DNA of 64,000 nt. Source: Dimorphilus gyrociliatus. Lineage: Eukaryota; Annelida; Polychaeta; Dinophilidae. This document shows positions 53,214 to 64,000 of this stretch, piece by piece. The stretch is taken from NCBI GenBank assembly GCA_904063045.1, contig CAJFCJ010000013.1, forward strand, positions 1,532,156 to 1,596,155, read 5' to 3'. Made by a program: the position numbers and the translations under genes. Within the stretch, counting starts at the first letter, position 1, and every line of letters begins with the position of its first letter. A model generated the notes under the pieces. That model had not been told where the DNA came from. It was given only the letters and a program-made list of their open reading frames with translations, and searched no databases.

Positions 53214-55733
53214 TCATGCAAGCATAATAGAAATCTTACAAGAAAGATAGAGAATCAAGGGCAAGAAGTTGGAAATCAAATTCTCGCCTGAAGATCGTAA
53301 AAAGAAATTAATAACTTGAGCAGACATGTTGTTACTTTCAGCGACGTTTACTTCCGTTTCTTGTGTAATAAAACCAGGTTTGACAACCTATAAAAATATA
53401 GGACATTGTAATCTTTTTTGAAAAAAAAAACTGAAATACATGTATATAAATTACATTTTATGCAAATGAAGTATTGTGTTCACTAATTAAATTAAAGTTA
53501 GAATATAAATTTTTCTTTTTGAAGTAATTTAAAATACTAGAAATATAAAGAGAGAAAGAGAAAGAGAGAGAGAAAGAAGGAAAAGGTGATAAAATAAATT
53601 TTGAAACTTTGAGTCCTGCTATTTTTATGTAGTTATAGGAAAGAGCTTTCTCAATTTCGCAAATATAAACTCCATGTTTCTCCTTTATTCTCTTTGTAGA
53701 ATCTTTGCGTATACTCTATTCTACATAAAAATTCTAGCAAAGGCTTCTCCGCTCTAAAAAATATTCCACTCTATACTAGAAAATTCTATTAATAACGTTA
53801 TATTTAAACGTGCTGCGCATCAATTAATAACAAACTGTATTTCTAGTGGAACGATAAATCCTAACATCGGTGAGTTATATTGTTATTATTGTTATTGTTA
53901 TACGACGATTCTAGTTACATTAATCCTTAATACAAACCTTAATAATATATGTCCCAGGCAGTAGGAGGCGCCAATATTCACCTAATTTGCTTGTTTCTAC
54001 ATATGTCGATCTGTAATTTACGAAAATCTTGGCTCCATCTATTGGCAGCTTTGTATTTTCTTCAAAAACGGTTCCCTTAATGCCTTTTTAAATATAGATT
54101 AAATAACGGTAACAATTTATTTTGTTACATGAGAAAATTCTTTTTTGTAATTTATAAATAAATGAAAGTTGGAATAATTTATTTACCTATATGTGATTTT
54201 TGTAGGAAGATAATTAAAGAGTTTTTGTGACGCTGCCAAAGAGATGGTAAATCGGAAGCGTTTGGAAATTTACAGCATGACATTTCTATTGTTAATTCAA
54301 ATGTTTTATGGACTATGTAGTTGTAATCTTGCATACCGCCTAAAAGGTGAAAGACAAATATACTGTAAAAATAATAGCTATTATATCTCGAAAACAAAAA
54401 AACTAAATAGTATTGAAACGCACCGACTATTGGATACCAAGCCGCACCATTTGTTATTCCTTCATCAAAATTCTCGAAACTATTACATTTAAAATCTGCC
54501 TTTGACACCGGTAGAGAATTTGCATAGACTCTTGAAAGATGAGTGAAAATATCGTTATCCGGTGTAAGATATTCTTTAGATGGGCCATTATCTATGGCAT
54601 TAGGGTAACTATCATAAGGATAGGAGACAACTAGAGCACCACCGTGAAAATTTGCCGATAAAACAAATTTTTCAGTTTCAAGCCATTTCATTATTGACCT
54701 GGAATGTGATTTAGTTATAGAGATGTTAAATACTTATTATTTCTTTTTTACTACACTTCTTTCTAAAAAGTAAATTACTAATTTAAACAAAAATTATCAA
54801 TAATTGTTTCGCTTTAAAGAGATTAAAATAACAGAATCACATTCCTAGTTTCGGGCTGTAAATTACTTTGAGATTTAGGTACAATCTTATCAGGGAAGTT
54901 ACGATTAAGATCCTCTTTGTTACTATTATATCTGCCTCCAACTCCAGTGCAACTGTGTAATTCCATATTAGATATTGACTTTTCCATGCCATCGGGGTTC
55001 ATTGTTGGCATTATATGTATTCTTGTTTTATTTAATAATAAACCTATTGTAGTGTTTGTTGAGTAAGATGATAACAAGAAGTTAGCTAATTCCAATAAAA
55101 TTTCTTTACTAACAATCTATAAAGTAATAGAAAAATCATGAAAGTCTATAATAATGATAAACCCCTATCCCCCTCCCCACCACCTTCCTCTCCTCCTTTT
55201 TTATAGTCTTAATTGCATTTTATACAATAAATATCAAGCTATATTGCAATGCTCTCAAGATTCAAAAAAAGGCGGTTTTACAATATGTATACAGGAAATG
55301 TATTGAAACATTTTTTTTTTATAAAAACATGATTACCTCATTTCCATGAATGTTACCAATATATTTAACATCCGGAATAAGATATTGGTGTTTTTTAGCA
55401 TATTTACCTAGAGCTATAACGTATAGTTCCCTACCTATATTTAAATAAAAAATAAGTATTTATATATTCAATGTAGATATATTTTGCCTGCTAAAGACAA
55501 CAATTTACCACCTTCTACTGAATTTCCAATGCTGTATAAATGACTAATATCAGAATATAAATTAGATAATTTTTTAAGTTCGTTGCTAGTTTCTTCAAAT
55601 TTTCTATAATTCTTTAATAATGCAGTAGCAGTAATAAAATGCATACATATAACTGTCAAAAAGATATATAGATATACAAGTTATTAACCATAATACTATT
55701 GTAATAAATTATACCTAAAACGGTCGTTTTCAT
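53214..55733 (-). CDS. M14 metallocarboxypeptidase, CPM-like, probable GPI anchor
   Basis: Removes C-terminal Arg/Lys from peptides, probably at the cell surface. Eight exons join in phase: 55733-55715, 55652-55512, 55434-55337, 55116-54833, 54698-54424, 54339-54187, 54083-53938 and 53387-53214; 1,290 nt, 429 residues (human CPM 443). Signal peptide MKTTVLVICMHFITATALL. Zinc ligands: His83 and Glu86 in HGNE, and the later His in SANFHGGALV. NPDGME, GRYNSNKEDLNRNFPD and the catalytic Glu region ELTIEMSCCKFP are N/E-subfamily signatures. A transthyretin-like domain follows (GTVFEENTKLPIDGAKIFV, LLLPGTYIIKV). The short hydrophobic C-terminus (about 20 residues, NFLPLILYLS) after small residues SSGEN looks like a GPI signal as in CPM. 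The fourth junction uses donor GTTATT at 54832. Confidence 0.93.
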
Positions 55734-58044
55734 TCCGTATTCTGGCAGTTTAATATCCCTGCAGGAGTAATAGAGAAACATACCTAATTACAGTTCAGTA
55801 TATTAAGAAGTAAAAACAAAGAAAAAAAATAGAAAAAGAAACTGGCAGGGGATATGTTTATAACAAAAAGAAAAAGTGTAGTTTTTTAATCGTTTCATTT
55901 ATAAATAATATAATAAATTAATTATTTATAACTGATAAGGTTTATTTTACTTTATAGGCTTAATTATTATGTTGATACGATTACGCCTAAAAGTAATATG
56001 GCTAACGATGTTAAAGGGATAAAAAGTGTACAAAAAAAGGAGAGGATAAGACTAAAAGGAATATAAGAGGAAGGAAAGATAGGTAAGGAAAAATCAAGGA
56101 GAGAGTTCATTATAATGAAATCATAATATATTGAAGAAATGTTTTAAAAATTAGGAAAAGGACTTTGTTTACTGTTACAATTTATATTATATTATTTCTT
56201 TGTATGAAGCATCTAATGAGCACTTTTAGAGTTTTACAGACGAATACAAAGATGCAGTTTTTAGTAGAGTAATTAATTAATAGCTCGTCATAAAGTATCT
56301 CATTCATATCGGTAAAAGACGACTGAAAACTTCTTTAAAGGATATAAATACGACAAGGATAAACTGATGAAAATTGTCTAATAAGAGAGGTTATAAGCAT
56401 ATTATTATACTATATATGTATATAAATCTATATATATACTTATTGCAATTATATATGCAATATACACAGTCTTGTGTAAAGTGTTTATAAAATAAATTAG
56501 TATTAAACAAAATAGAAAGAAAATCTAAAATATATCTAACATTTTACAACAGGGAATATTAACATTATCAACATGGTATGTAATTTATTGTCTTTATTAA
56601 ATAATTAATTCAATTATTTATTAATAGAATAAGTAACGTAGTAGAATAAACTAAGTAAAAAAAAATGGCTCTCTTTTTTACCTATTAAATCCAAAAATAC
56701 AAAAAGAATCTTTAAATAATTCAAGAGAATGTCTTGGAGATGAATAACAAAACTGTTTTAAATCAAATAAATCAATACAGTTTTTTTGATTTAACTATAA
56801 TTAAGAAAAACGAAATATTTAAGCTATAAAAAAAAAGAATATAAAAAAAAGGATTTTTGTTCTATTCTTTTTTTCGTTTTGACGAAGTAATATTATTTAT
56901 AGCACTAAAATATATATATATATATATATATATATACTGTATATTTAAGAAATAGAATCGATTTATCTAAAGATAAAGATTTAATTTATTATTCTTTTAA
57001 GAGTGAAAGACTTTTAAGCGTTCTAGAAAAGAGATGGAAAGAGTGATTGTTTTTTCTTATTATTCCTTATAAGATACATAATTAGTTTTTTTTATCTTAA
57101 TAGAATAACATTATTTATATTAATGTTAATTAAATATTGCAAGAAAAGTATATATTCTAAATAGATTTTAACTCATCTATCAAATTTTAAGCTCAACTGA
57201 AGCTTTAGAAAAATGCTTAAAACTTTCTTAGTCTGGTCTCGGTTGGTGTATAGTTTACCTATATATAGAAAAGGAATGTTAAATTGAACTTACTTATCGA
57301 TTCTTTGCAGAGAAAATTTCTTTATCTAGCAGTAGTAAGGAAGTAATTTTTTAGGATTAAACCAGCGTTTTTATATTTAAAACTTTTGTAATTTATCAAT
57401 CAACAACAAAGCCAATTTGAGCGATAATTTATTTAAATGATAATATAATTTAAAAATTTCCCAATCACTTAAGAAAGTTGTAGTAAACAAACCTAAAAAT
57501 ACAACTCAATAAAATAGTGGTACCGCAAAAAAAATACATTTAACGAAAGTATGCGAAATGGCGACGGGAAACCAGTTTAGCGTTTAACCTGTCGTCTGCA
57601 ATATTAGTATAAAACACATGCGTAGTATGAGCGCTGTCAGGCAGTTAACTCGCTAAGATCAAGCAACACTCCGAAGGGTCTAGTAACTTTTAAACATCTA
57701 CTCCGAAATTGGTTAGTTTTGTTGGCGAAAAATAACGATACAGGGTAAATATGCGTCTGAAGGAAATTCCTAGCAGACAATCTAATTAATTTTCATAAGG
57801 TCACGTGACGGCTTTGTGTATTCGGCGCATGTGAGGCGATTTTTCATATTTCGCTTTCAGACGTCGAATTCGGTAGATCTTTTTACTTTTTAAACATTTT
57901 TTTATTTTAAGTAATAGATATGAATGTGATATATATTATAACTGATAATTAATTTGAACAACTCTTTCAGGCCGACGCTGGAGCGAGAATTTAGGAAAAT
58001 TATTTTGCTATGAGATAGTGTTATTTATTTTATGGCCTTAAATT
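55734..58044. other. Intergenic region between CPM-like gene and NLK
   Basis: AT-rich with (TA)n ending in a TATACTGTATA element at about 56911-56943. From about 57550 the sequence is richer in GC and resembles the NLK promoter and 5' UTR: a TATAAAA at 57608-57614, a possible 5' UTR intron (GT 57745 to AG 57970) and the palindrome GTCACGTGAC at 57800-57809. No coding gene was recognised in the rest. Confidence 0.55.
57800..57809. promoter_or_regulatory. GTCACGTGAC palindrome (USF/TFEB-type E-box)
   Basis: A ten-base perfect palindrome matching the extended E-box bound by USF, MITF and TFEB factors, 236 bp upstream of the NLK start, inside the proposed 5' UTR intron. Confidence 0.5.
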
Positions 58045-58712
58045 ATGGCACTAGTCGGAGCGAGGCAGAATTACCATGATCACGGATCTCAACCTATTCT
58101 AGCCGCCAATCTCCCTTACTACCAAGGTACAGTTCTTTCCCAGCAAGATGTACCACCCGACAGACCGATTGGCTATGGAGCTTTTGGAGTGGTATGGTTA
58201 GTATTTAATTTCTTTTCTAAAATAATTGCATATATATGTATATAAATCTCTACGTATATTAACATCTATATACAAAAAGTCAATTTTTTTTTATCTATCT
58301 CAACTTCCTCTTTGTTATTACTCTTAATCATTTGCTCGTATATTCTCTTCTTTTTTTTTTTAAGTGAGTAATTCACAAAAATTACTAATATTATATAGAC
58401 AATATAAAATCACGAAATAGAGATAAAATATTAAGATACGTACTTGAAAATGAAAGGAAGAAAGAAAGCACAATATACACTGTATATATTTATTGTATTG
58501 CGCGTTGCATACCGAAATACACACATATATACACATTTTTTTTTCTTACATGAATTTAGTATATATAAAATATAATATGATAATAAAACTAATAACGAAT
58601 ATGTATAAATTAAATATTTATTCTTTACGAATCGTTATACATTAACAGAGTTCTTTTATTTTCTTTTTCTATCATTGAAAAACAATGCTTCTACTGCAGC
58701 CTATATTGTACT

Positions 58713-58746
<34 letters not shown>

Positions 58747-59120
58747 TTATATATTCTCTAAAGGGTTTATATTAAAATATGTATTAAAAAATATAGTAAA
58801 GAGGATTACTAAAGAAAGAAAAGAGTAATTTTTATATGAGTTAATACGTGTTTTTGGGTAGTTTGTGGTTTTTTTTTCTCTCTTACAAATTCTATATAAT
58901 TGTTAATATGATTCAACCGCTTTTGAAGGCTTTTTATTGTTGATGAGACAAAAGTACTGAGACAATAGGTAATGCTTTATCTTGACTCTCTCTCACTCTT
59001 TCTCTCCCTTCATTTTAGTTGTTTTTTTTATCATTCAGATTTGATAATAATAAAAACAGACAGGTAGGCGTGTGCAAAGCCGAGTAAATTATATGCAATA
59101 AGTAGACGAGAAAAGTGGAA

Positions 59121-59166
<46 letters not shown>

Positions 59167-62100
59167 TAGATAGATAGACGAAAACCGAGGGGAAGTTAGG
59201 TGAGAAAAGATGACTTGATAAATATAAGAAGGATAAAATATAATTAGCCACTATATTTTACATATTGGTAATTTTTATTACGTTAATTAATAAATCTAAT
59301 TCAAGACAATAAAAAATATATTTCCTTTTTAAAAAACAGAAAAGGGGTAGTTCTCCTTTTTTATTGTTAAAAAAAGGATTTTAGATTTATTATTATTTCA
59401 ATGATTAAACGATTTATTCAAGAAAGTCACGATTTTCCTGATTGTTGAAAAAAAGAAAATATATTTTTGGTGAAAAAAGAAAACGAGTTCTCATCTTATA
59501 TAATTTTCTCTCTTTCTCTCTCTCTCCTTTTTATTCACTTTATCGGTCTTTCTTTATGCGATAATTGAAATACTATTATTATTTTTCTATCTTTATTGGC
59601 GGTTATACTAAAAGCCTTCGTGACTGTATTCGGTATACACTCTACACTAGACTTACTTATACATCAAGTGTATACAGTACACATGAATTTATGTTCATCG
59701 CTCTACGGAAAATCTCTTAATTAAGATTAATAGACCCATATCTAAATTGAAAGTACCATTCTCACGCTCTATTAAATTGTTTTATTTTTTTTATTTTTAA
59801 TTCCATTCCTTTACTCCCGCCCCCCTCCTCTTATCCTTTTTACCTCCCTCTATTACTACTCTTACCACCCATTTAGATTGAAATATATCTACCTGTATAA
59901 TATATTAAAAAAACAAAAAGGATATTTTATCTGTTTTAAATTATCTTCTTTCTATTTTACTATTATTATTATTTTTAAACAAATTTTTTAATTTTTACAC
60001 AAATCATTCGCAATATTAAAATATTTGTACATTTTGAAATTGAATATGATATACAATCTTTAGTATACAATATACGTAGTATACTCGTATAGAAAAAGGT
60101 TTAAAATATATGGTTGACATTCTCTTCCGTTAACGATATTTGACACAGCAAAATGCTTAAGCAGTCGTATAATATTTGCAATTCTACACTATTTCTTTAT
60201 TTTATTTTTTTTTCTTTTTACCCTTAAAGGGCGGTTACGGACCCAAGGAATGGAAAACGGGTTGCTTTAAAGAAAATGCCGAATGTCTTTCAAAGTCTGA
60301 TATCGGCGAAGAGAGTGTACAGAGAGCTGAAGATACTGTGTCATTGCAAACATGATAACGTATGTTTTCATCATTATAGCATATATACTGTATAGATATG
60401 TTTCTTTTTTTTCTCTCTATTAAAAGATTCCTTTTTATTTTTTTTTTAAACAGCTTTTGTCAGCTTTAGATATACTTCATCCTCACAGTCAATTCTTTTC
60501 GGAAATGTACGTCATTACAGTTTATTTTTATCTTATAGATTCCGTTTTCTTTTTATCTCGTGTTCATCCTCTCTCTCTCTATCTATCTATCTATCTCTGT
60601 ATCTATCTGTTTCTCTCAAATGAGAACGAATGGAAGAGAAAGAGGATACAACGACTATCTTGAGATTTTTCACTTATTCTTACTTGTTTACCATTGCGTA
60701 TAGGTAGAGAAAAAACTCTTAGAACAAAACATGGATACCTAGTACAAGTAATTTCCTTTATTTCGAAATAATGTTTACGTAAAAAAGAATTTTTTATATA
60801 CCAAACTCAAAGGGTTTACTTTAGACTTATTAGCTGAGAGACCAAGTTAATAAAACAACTTTTATTAAGTGTATTTTTGTTATCGCACTAATTAAGTCTA
60901 TGGCCACACCTATTTTACTAAAATGCAAGATATAGAAAAAGAGTAGCGAAATGATTCTTTCAACTAGATAAACAAACAAAAATACAGAAAATTGACCGCT
61001 TGAAAGGAAACGCCAATGATAATGATACTAATAAGAAATAATAACAAAAAATCTGAAAAGGAGTAGCCTTTTTTATTGTTATTAAAGAAATAGTAAAGTA
61101 TCACCTGTATCACTCTTTTTTATTTAAATAAATAAAGGAGGAGAAGGGTAAAGGAGGAAGGTGGGGGGGGGGGGAATTTGAGTGAATGGGACGAAGATAT
61201 AAAAGATACAAGTTGTATTCAGTGAAAATGCGTATAACACTGAAATCTATACCTCTTTCCCTTTCTTGCTAATAGCTTGAGGCCATTACCGAACTTGGTT
61301 TCTCTCTTAATAATAAAAGCTGAGCTGAATTTGGCACGCCCTTACCGGCATCTGTTATTAATTAGGTATATGGTTAGACTTAATGATTGTAAACTAGGTA
61401 GGGTATGCAAAAGAAGAAAGACTGTAAGAACGTACGGTATTCATATACCTATCAATTTCTCTTATTTAATTCTAACTTTATATTTGTAAATATAAGACTT
61501 CTTATTATCGTAGCGAAATAGGAGAAATAAGAAAAGGAAAAAAACGATATATCGAATTTACCTTAATATATGAATATATATATAAATTTATGTATACCGT
61601 TTATAGTGATGACTCATTTTAATTAACACTATTGTTTTTCTCTTAATTTACAGTTATGTTGTATCGGAACTTATGCAAAGTGACTTACACAAGATCATTG
61701 TCTCGCCACAACCGCTTAGCATCGACCACATTAAAGTATTCCTGTATCAAATTTTTCGTGGTATCAAATATCTTCATTCGGCTAAGATTATCCACCGAGA
61801 TATTAAACCGGGCAACCTTCTAGTCAATAGTGATTGTTGCCTAAAGATTTGCGATTTTGGTCTAGCTCGTGTTGAAGAACCTGATACTTCTCGACAAATG
61901 ACTCAGGAGGTGGTTACACAGTATTACCGGGCACCCGAGCTATTGATGGGAGCTCGTCACTATTCGTCTGCTATAGATATGTGGAGCATTGGTTGTATAT
62001 TTGCAGAGTTGCTATCGAGAAGAATCTTGTTTCAAGCTGCTTCACCAATTCAGCAATTGGATCTCATCATGAACTTACTTGGTACTCCCGGACCGGAAGA

Positions 62101-62737
62101 TATGCAAACAGCTTGTTCAGCTGCTAAATCACATATCCTTAAGCGTCCTACGAAATTGATGAATCTGACACCGTTATATAATTTAAGCTCGCATACTTCA
62201 CATGAAGCCGTTCATCTCCTTAGTAGAATGCTCGTCTTTCGACCTGACAAAAGAATAGACGCCGACGAGGGTTTAAGTCATCCCTATATTGAAGAGGGTC
62301 GCTTACGCTATCATTCTTGCATGTGTAAATGCTGCGGTACAGCTCCTAATGGTGCCCGCCAATACGCTTTGGAGTTGGAGCCTGGTTGCATCGAACCTTT
62401 TACGACAGATATGGAACGAGGTTTGACTACTGTACAAAATGTAAGGTCAAAGTTAAATCGGTTTATTGCCGAACATCAAAAGTCTTCTACCCGCGTTCCA
62501 TTATGCATTAATCCTAATTCCGCTGCGTTCAAAAGTTTTTCCAGGTAAGTGTGCTTTCAAAGAGAGAAAGAAAAGAAATTAAATAAATTTTATCTATTAA
62601 ATTCTTTTCTTCTCTTTATCTGTATGACAAGCGTAAGGGAAAACGATATTAAATATTAATTTTGTATATTTTTTTTTAGTTCTCAAACAGCTCATGCAAG
62701 CGAGTTGCCGCCTTCTCCACATGTCTGGGAATCTTAA
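58045..62737 (+). CDS. NLK: Nemo-like kinase
   Basis: Proline-directed Ser/Thr kinase, an atypical MAPK acting on TCF/LEF in Wnt signalling. Five exons, 58045-58196, 60230-60359, 60454-60506, 61654-62544 and 62680-62737, join in phase to 427 residues. The start MALVGARQN resembles vertebrate MSLCGARAN, but the long His/Ala-rich N-terminus is absent. DRPIGYGAFGVVW is the Gly loop, VALKKMPNVFQ carries the ATP-binding Lys, HRDIKPGN the catalytic loop and DFGLARVEE the Mg site. The activation loop has TQE (MTQEVVTQYYRAPE) in place of TxY, diagnostic of NLK. RYHSCMCKCC and VPLCINPNSAAFKSF mark the C-terminal NLK region, ending SPHVWES. Introns 1 (2,033 bp) and 3 (1,147 bp) are far longer than elsewhere. 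An overlapping out-of-frame upstream ATG at 58032 could damp translation. Confidence 0.97.
58197..60229 (+). other. NLK intron 1 (2.0 kb)
   Basis: AT-rich intron with (TA)n at about 58720-58745, a (GA)n-(GATA)n microsatellite at 59123-59177, TATACTGTATA-type elements at about 58474-58488 and 59650-59661, and a C-rich stretch near 59815-59830. No exon was recognised. Confidence 0.65.
59123..59177. repeat. (GA)n-(GATA)n compound microsatellite
   Basis: About 19 GA units followed by four GATA units, in NLK intron 1. Confidence 0.9.
60507..61653 (+). other. NLK intron 3 (1.15 kb)
   Basis: Contains a (TC)n/(TATC)n tract at about 60570-60600 and a run of 12 G at 61163-61174. The short ORF at 61277-61489 has no recognisable domain. 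No exon was recognised. Confidence 0.65.
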
Positions 62738-63143
62738 CGATTTTCCACACGCATTCTTCATATGGATGTCTCTTATTTTTACATACCCGATCTACTTTCA
62801 AAATCAGCAAAACATAAACACTACCCTAAATGTTGTAAACGTAGTTGTTGTTTAGAGTTATTGTCGGGTTTTGTTTCTATTGCACCTTGGTCTGATCTGA
62901 AGATTCTATCCATTTTATTTGATATTTACTGCTGCCGTATTTAGAACGGTTAATGAGGTGTTTTGTTTTAAAAGATTTTTTTCTATACCGTGCAATACGT
63001 TCGATATTTTTTGTATGTCGTTCAGTAGTGTTCATGCTTAAATTCACATAATTTTTTTTCTTAAAAAATTAAATCCAAACTATTACAAATAAAAATTTTA
63101 AAGTCAAATGATAATGAAAATTTTATTCGGTGAAAAAAACAAC
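62738..63143. other. Convergent 3' region NLK/RPLP2
   Basis: 406 bp between the stop codons of NLK (+) and RPLP2 (-). Just after the NLK stop there is a short open frame at 62762-62944 with Cys-rich but unconvincing sequence; it is treated as NLK 3' UTR. Confidence 0.5.
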
Positions 63144-63537
63144 TTAATCGAATAGACCGAATCCCATATCATCATCAGATTCATCATTCTCTTCCTCCTC
63201 TTTTTTAGCTGGGGCTGAAGAGCTTGCTTGTTCTGAAGAGGTGGCGGCTGCTGGTGCTGCTGCTGCTCCTCCGGTTGGTACGGTAGTTAGTTTTTCCAAG
63301 CCTGGATTTAGTAATTGTATACATTTAAAAAATCTATTTGATTGGATTATAGTTTCAAATTATTATACCTTCTTCGACGACTTCAGCAATATTTTTACCG
63401 TCCATGGCTTTAAGGACACTATCGATCTTGTCAGCTTCGATATCTACACCAGCTGAGTCCAAGATAGCCTTTATGCTCTTAGCAGAGGGGGTTTTAGCTG
63501 ACAAAGCAGCGAGCATATAGGCGGCCACGTAACGCAT
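63144..63537 (-). CDS. RPLP2: 60S acidic ribosomal protein P2
   Basis: P2 forms the P-stalk with P1 and P0 on the large ribosomal subunit and recruits GTPase elongation factors. Two coding exons, 63537-63369 and 63301-63144, join in phase to 108 residues. MRYVAAYMLAAL is the P2-type start, followed by the four-helix N-terminal dimerisation domain (SIKAILDSAGVDIEADK, MDGKNIAEVVEEG), an Ala-rich hinge, a Lys/Glu-rich segment and the signature SDDDMGFGLFD, the stalk sequence that binds factors. The ATG directly follows an AG acceptor (TTTTTTTCAG), so a non-coding or very short first exon lies further upstream, common in ribosomal protein genes. Confidence 0.97.
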
Positions 63538-64000
63538 CTGAAAAAAATTAATGTTTAAATCTGGAGAGAAATTTTCTGCTATAATGTGAAAGTTACTCTA
63601 TTAAACGATGACTAGATCATTTATTTGTTATTAGATTTTACTATTGGCCACGTGCTAACAAAAAAGTCAACTTTTATCATAGTTTTAAAATATTTCTCAA
63701 AAAATCGGCCAGTATTTTCCTGTCTATGACTTCAACTATAAGAAGACGCCTAGCCTACATTCGTAAACCTACGTTTAAGTCCAAATTTGACCCGAAACGA
63801 TGTGCACACCTCGGTAAGTTACAACTTTCCAAAGTAAAAGGAAGCGGAAATACGTTTTTTTAGAAACATTCGTAAAAAATAATTTTTTACAAAATTAATA
63901 ATTAATAACAAAATAAAACTTAATAATAAAAAATATTAATTTTACTAAAATAAAAATTATCATCCGGGGAATTCGTATTTCTTACTTTCTCGTCCGCCAT
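63538..64000. promoter_or_regulatory. RPLP2 upstream region/first intron, window end
   Basis: Contains a CACGTG E-box at 63649-63654 and, on the - strand at the very end, ATGGCGGACGAGAAA followed by a consensus donor GTAAG (63986-64000). That exon would splice in phase to the RPLP2 acceptor at 63538. A + strand open stretch at 63726-63813 ending at a GTAAGT donor is also present. Neither is certain. Confidence 0.4.

Noticed and set aside
59015-59251. - strand ORF with Ser-Leu repeats
   Set aside because: Product of the (GA)n microsatellite in an NLK intron.

Overview
The window is AT-rich nuclear DNA of an animal with a compact genome. It carries spliced genes for typical metazoan proteins: a polycystin-1-type receptor with REJ, GPS and PLAT domains, a two-pore channel, a Kv channel, NLK, KAT8/MOF, CLUH, NDUFS8 and an ATGL-type lipase. 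Most introns are only about 45-110 bp. Genes are packed head to head or tail to tail with a few hundred bases between them. This suits a small-genome spiralian such as a miniature annelid; that placement is inference and the sequence does not prove it.

Layout. 1-1507: PIGL (+), probably missing its 5' end. 1839-3959: a single-exon, disordered, possibly myristoylated protein of unknown function (+). 4953-21859: one giant 19-exon polycystin-1-like gene (-), about 5,200 residues, with one apparent frameshift. 22811-27238: TPCN1 (-), 22 exons, head to head with the ciliary DRC10/IQCD gene (+, 27735-29474). 29790-31153: membrane-anchored chitin-deacetylase-like pseudoenzyme (+). 31727-36734: CLUH (-), head to head with BET1L (+, 37196-37698). 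38415-40235: KAT8 (-), head to head with NDUFS8 (+, 40671-41708). 41858-44647: PNPLA2/ATGL-like lipase (-), head to head with an unrecognised two-repeat protein (+, 45178-47142). 48269-49992: Shaw-like Kv channel (-). 50-53 kb: gene-poor simple-sequence DNA. 53214-55733: CPM-like carboxypeptidase (-). 58045-62737: nemo-like kinase (+), with unusually long introns. 63144-63537: RPLP2 (-).

For thirteen of the fourteen multi-exon models, summed exon lengths divide by three and splice phases match at every junction. The exception is the polycystin, which is one base over, exactly as expected from the frameshift seen in its exon 13. Genes are mostly functionally unrelated housekeeping and signalling loci. 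The recurring theme is architecture: four divergent pairs share promoters of about 435-530 bp, one with a perfect NRF1 palindrome.

Most unusual items: the LamG-array polycystin, the duplicated orphan protein, the catalytically dead deacetylase with a transmembrane anchor, a GC-AG intron in NDUFS8, and a TATACTGTATA-type motif scattered through non-coding DNA.
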